This document shows, piece by piece, positions 62,230 to 64,000 of a DNA stretch of 64,000 nucleotides. This DNA comes from Heyndrickxia sporothermodurans. GTDB lineage: Bacteria; Bacillota; Bacilli; Bacillales; Bacillaceae_C. The DNA lies in the NCBI GenBank assembly GCA_016756695.1, contig CP066701.1, positions 738,001-802,000 on the forward strand, read 5' to 3'. Each line of letters starts with the position of its first letter. The stretch's first letter is position 1. The position numbers and the translations under genes are program-made. Under the pieces are notes generated by a model. The model saw nothing but the letters and a program-made list of their open reading frames with translations, was not told where the DNA came from and made no database searches.

Positions 62230-62529
62230 CTAAGTTATTTTTATTTTTTTTGTCAGTATCCAAGCCAAAAAAAGGTAAATAGGATAAATTAAAATAGCAA
62301 AACCCATATTAAAAATCCAAGGTATAGTTCCAATGAAGACTTCAGATGAAGCACCAGCAAACCATTTTATTAAAAAATATAAACTTAATATACTAGAAAT
62401 TAAAATAAGACAAAACCCTAATTTATGACTCTTAAATATTTTTATAACTAAGTATCCAATAATAAGAGAACCTACAGCAATCACACCTAATAAAATGTAA
62501 TATAAATCTACAATTTTTTGAATATCCAA
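62230..62529 (-). CDS. Small membrane protein of unknown function
   Basis: The 99-residue product has three or four hydrophobic segments (YYILLGVIAVGSLIIGYLVI, LGFCLILISSILSLYFLI, IPWIFNMGFAILIYPIYLFLAWIL) and a lysine-rich end. The start follows GGAGGGATAACTT. It lies downstream of the truncated gene at 62570, in the same direction with a 40-base gap, so the two probably formed an operon. I do not recognise the family. The ribosome site and codon pattern suggest a real gene. Confidence 0.55.
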   Translation of the reverse strand: MDIQKIVDLYYILLGVIAVGSLIIGYLVIKIFKSHKLGFCLILISSILSLYFLIKWFAGASSEVFIGTIPWIFNMGFAILIYPIYLFLAWILTKKIKIT

Positions 62530-62569
62530 GTTATCCCTCCGTTATATAAAAGAGTTTATTATTTCTTTT

Positions 62570-62967
62570 TTATTGCTGGATATCTTTTATTAACACAATG
62601 TCCTGAATGCTACCAGAAACTTTTACAGAATTTTTTTCTTTATTCTGATTTATATTGTAAGAAGCTAAATAGGTTTGTTTGTCATTTTTAACATATGTAT
62701 AAAATAAAATATTTTTCTCTGTATCTAAAATGGGATTCGATATTCCTTTTTTGATTTTAACAATTTTGATGTCCCTATCTAAATTTTTTGAGTGTTTAAC
62801 TAATAATGTATTATTTTCTTTGTAATGTAAAGTGTAAAAATACTCATTATCCATAAACATTTTTACTATCCCAGTTTCTTTTATTTTTATTCTTTTTTCT
62901 TTCCATGTACCATTTGTATATCTAATAACAAAACTATTACTATTATTTGTATCAACTAAAGATATAT
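62570..62967 (-). pseudogene. Unknown protein, N terminus cut off by IS1182
   Basis: About 132 residues remain (ISLVDTNNSNSFVIRYTNGTWKEKRIKIKETG ... SIQDIVLIKDIQQ). The pattern of short beta-rich repeats (FMDNEYFYTLHYKENNTLLV, ILFYTYVKNDKQTYLASYNI) recalls a beta-propeller or WD-like secreted protein, but no family is clear. The frame runs into the IS1182 end at 62968, so the beginning of the gene lies beyond the element, outside this window. ATAT (62964-62967) is the likely target copy. Confidence 0.6.
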
Positions 62968-63146
62968 GAATGAATTTCATAATTCTTAGCCCTTGTGTAT
63001 CAAGGGGTTTAAGAGATAAAAAAAGAAGTACCTCCCCAAATCTTGTATAATGGTAGTTGACCAGTAAGCCCCCATTCAAACAACGCATATAAATGATCAG
63101 CACCCCTTAGTACAATAATCGTATCAATTAAGGAGGTGCTTTTCCT

Positions 63147-63338
63147 ATGTCACAACAAAAACTAACAATCGTCCCCGTTTCAATACAACCAGAAAAAAAT
63201 ATTATAACATCCACAACTTCGAAAGATCCTTCAAATAGCTTTTGCACAATCAAAATTGAAGCTGCTGAAATTTCCTTCTTCAACGGCGTAGATGAGCACA
63301 TCATCCAAACGGTCATGAGGGAGTTGAAAAATCTATGA
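63147..63338 (+). CDS. IS66 TnpA-like (Orf1) small protein
   Basis: This 63-residue protein is identical to that at 29011-29202. The start follows AAGGAGGTGC. It is shorter than usual for Orf1 and overlaps tnpB by 4 bases. Confidence 0.75.
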   Translation: MSQQKLTIVPVSIQPEKNIITSTTSKDPSNSFCTIKIEAAEISFFNGVDEHIIQTVMRELKNL

Positions 63339-63688
63339 AACATGATTATACCAGTGTAAAAAACATTTATATTATTTGCGGTAAAACAGATATGAGGAAG
63401 GGAATTGATGGATTAGCAACGCTAATTCAAGATTCTTTCGAACTTGATCCATATGGAGATTCTATTTTCCTTTTCTCTGGTTGGAGTAAAGACCGTTATA
63501 AATGTTTATATTTTGATGGCGATGGTTTCGCCATGCTTTATAAGCGACTAGATGGAGGAAAACTTCAATGGCCAAAAGATGAAAATGAAGTACGTAAACT
63601 TTCGCAACAGGAGGTTCGCTGGTTGTTAGAAGGGTTGTCCATTCAGCAACCAAAGGCCATTCAAAAATCACAAAAAGGAGTATTCTAA
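63335..63688 (+). CDS. IS66 TnpB (Orf2) accessory protein
   Basis: This 117-residue protein is identical to that at 28661-29014, with the family block CGKTDMRKGIDGLATLIQDSF. It is required for IS66 movement together with TnpA and TnpC. Confidence 0.92.
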   Translation: MKHDYTSVKNIYIICGKTDMRKGIDGLATLIQDSFELDPYGDSIFLFSGWSKDRYKCLYFDGDGFAMLYKRLDGGKLQWPKDENEVRKLSQQEVRWLLEGLSIQQPKAIQKSQKGVF

Positions 63689-63790
63689 ACAAGCTAGAAA
63701 TGTTGGTTTATAGCCATTTTCAACTTCGCTTTCTACGTTAAAAATGTTATAATATAACTAACTTATGGTGAACGAAAAGTGGTGAAATAA

Positions 63791-64000
63791 ATGGTTAATA
63801 CTTCTTCCAATAACAAGAATCCATATGGGAAATTAATTCGACTTCTCGAAGAACAATTGGCTCATTCAAATCAACAAAACAAAGACTTATCGAAAAAGCT
63901 AGATCAATCAACTAAACAGATTGAAGCGCTAACTGAACAAATTCGCCATTTAACAAAACTTTTATATGGATCGAAATCCGAAAAATCGAAATACAACGTA
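63791..64000 (+). CDS. IS66 TnpC transposase, 5' part (cut by window edge)
   Basis: The first 70 residues (VNTSSNNKNPYGKLIRLLEEQLAHSN ...) equal the start of the copy at 26965-28558. The start ATG lies about 7 bases after GTGGTGAA. The catalytic region is outside the window. Confidence 0.88.
   Translation, partial: MVNTSSNNKNPYGKLIRLLEEQLAHSNQQNKDLSKKLDQSTKQIEALTEQIRHLTKLLYGSKSEKSKYNV

Larger units (their letters stand above)
62968..64000 (+). mobile_element. IS1182-family element with nested IS66 (cut by window edge)
   Basis: It starts GAATGAATTTCATAATTC, the same left end as the copy at 25400-29381, and reaches GTTGACCA (63056-63063), where the IS66 begins. The 96 bases before the IS66 match the other copy. 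The IS66 follows in the same relative position and orientation. Confidence 0.9.
63064..64000 (+). mobile_element. IS66-family element nested in IS1182 (cut by window edge)
   Basis: It starts GTAAGCCCCCATTC, directly after the GTTGACCA target copy. It holds tnpA, tnpB and the first part of tnpC in the same order as the copy at 26870-29285. The rest is outside the window, so the C-terminal frameshift of tnpC cannot be checked here. Confidence 0.9.

Noticed and set aside
1-64000. CRISPR arrays, tRNA or rRNA genes, prophage
   Set aside because: No regularly spaced repeats, no cloverleaf or rRNA sequence, and no phage structural genes were seen; the only recombination functions belong to IS elements.

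Overview
The window reads as a chromosomal segment of a low-GC, endospore-forming Bacillaceae. The evidence is strong AGGAGG-type ribosome sites, some TTG starts, a GerA-type germination operon, a preQ1-I riboswitch on queT, perfect catabolite-responsive elements (CRE), a B. subtilis-like nagZ/amiE/namZ set and an AbrB/Abh remnant. I do not assign a species. No rRNA, tRNA or CRISPR array was seen.

The segment is heavily shaped by insertion sequences (IS). An IS1182-family element carrying an IS66-family element in its leader occurs three times at the same internal site: cut by the left edge (1-1621), complete at 25400-29381, and cut by the right edge (62968-64000). The complete copy splits a UvrD-like helicase, and removing it with one AGCT repeat restores an in-frame gene. 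Two tandem DDE elements (1934-5602), flanked by a 9-bp direct repeat, sit just upstream of a lactococcin-972-like bacteriocin gene. An IS110/IS1111-type element splits the germinant receptor A gene, and a decayed IS66 element follows it. A decayed IS21 element at 59452-61827 carries a perfect 40-bp palindrome in its left end.

Regions left to right: bacteriocin with IS debris (0-5.6 kb); a two-gene ABC transporter, an endonuclease/exonuclease/phosphatase-fold protein and a drug/metabolite transporter (6-10.9 kb); a leftward polyol PTS operon with regulator, IIA, duplicated IIB, IIC, two zinc dehydrogenases, an internally deleted transaldolase and a pentulose-phosphate-type epimerase (11-19 kb), under a perfect CRE; an alkyltransferase-like protein, queT, MarR/MFS and MATE genes and the broken helicase (19-29.9 kb); muropeptide-salvage hydrolases NagZ-AmiE-NamZ (30-34.8 kb); a thermolysin-family protease (35-36.8 kb); a damaged gerA-family operon (37-45.5 kb); and dacC.

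The right third is a carboxylate module: a CitS/CitT-type two-component pair, a TctCBA tripartite transporter, an AbrB-family permease, a LysR regulator, and a CitM-type citrate transporter. The gene beside citM is a chimera in which a membrane sensor kinase that has lost its ATPase domain is fused in frame to the DNA-binding end of a response regulator that has lost its receiver domain. CRE sites precede both tctC and citM, so both uptake systems are probably under carbon catabolite control. The chimera, the nested IS, the damaged bacteriocin locus and the structured sequence conserved after the tandem DDE transposases are the most unusual items.
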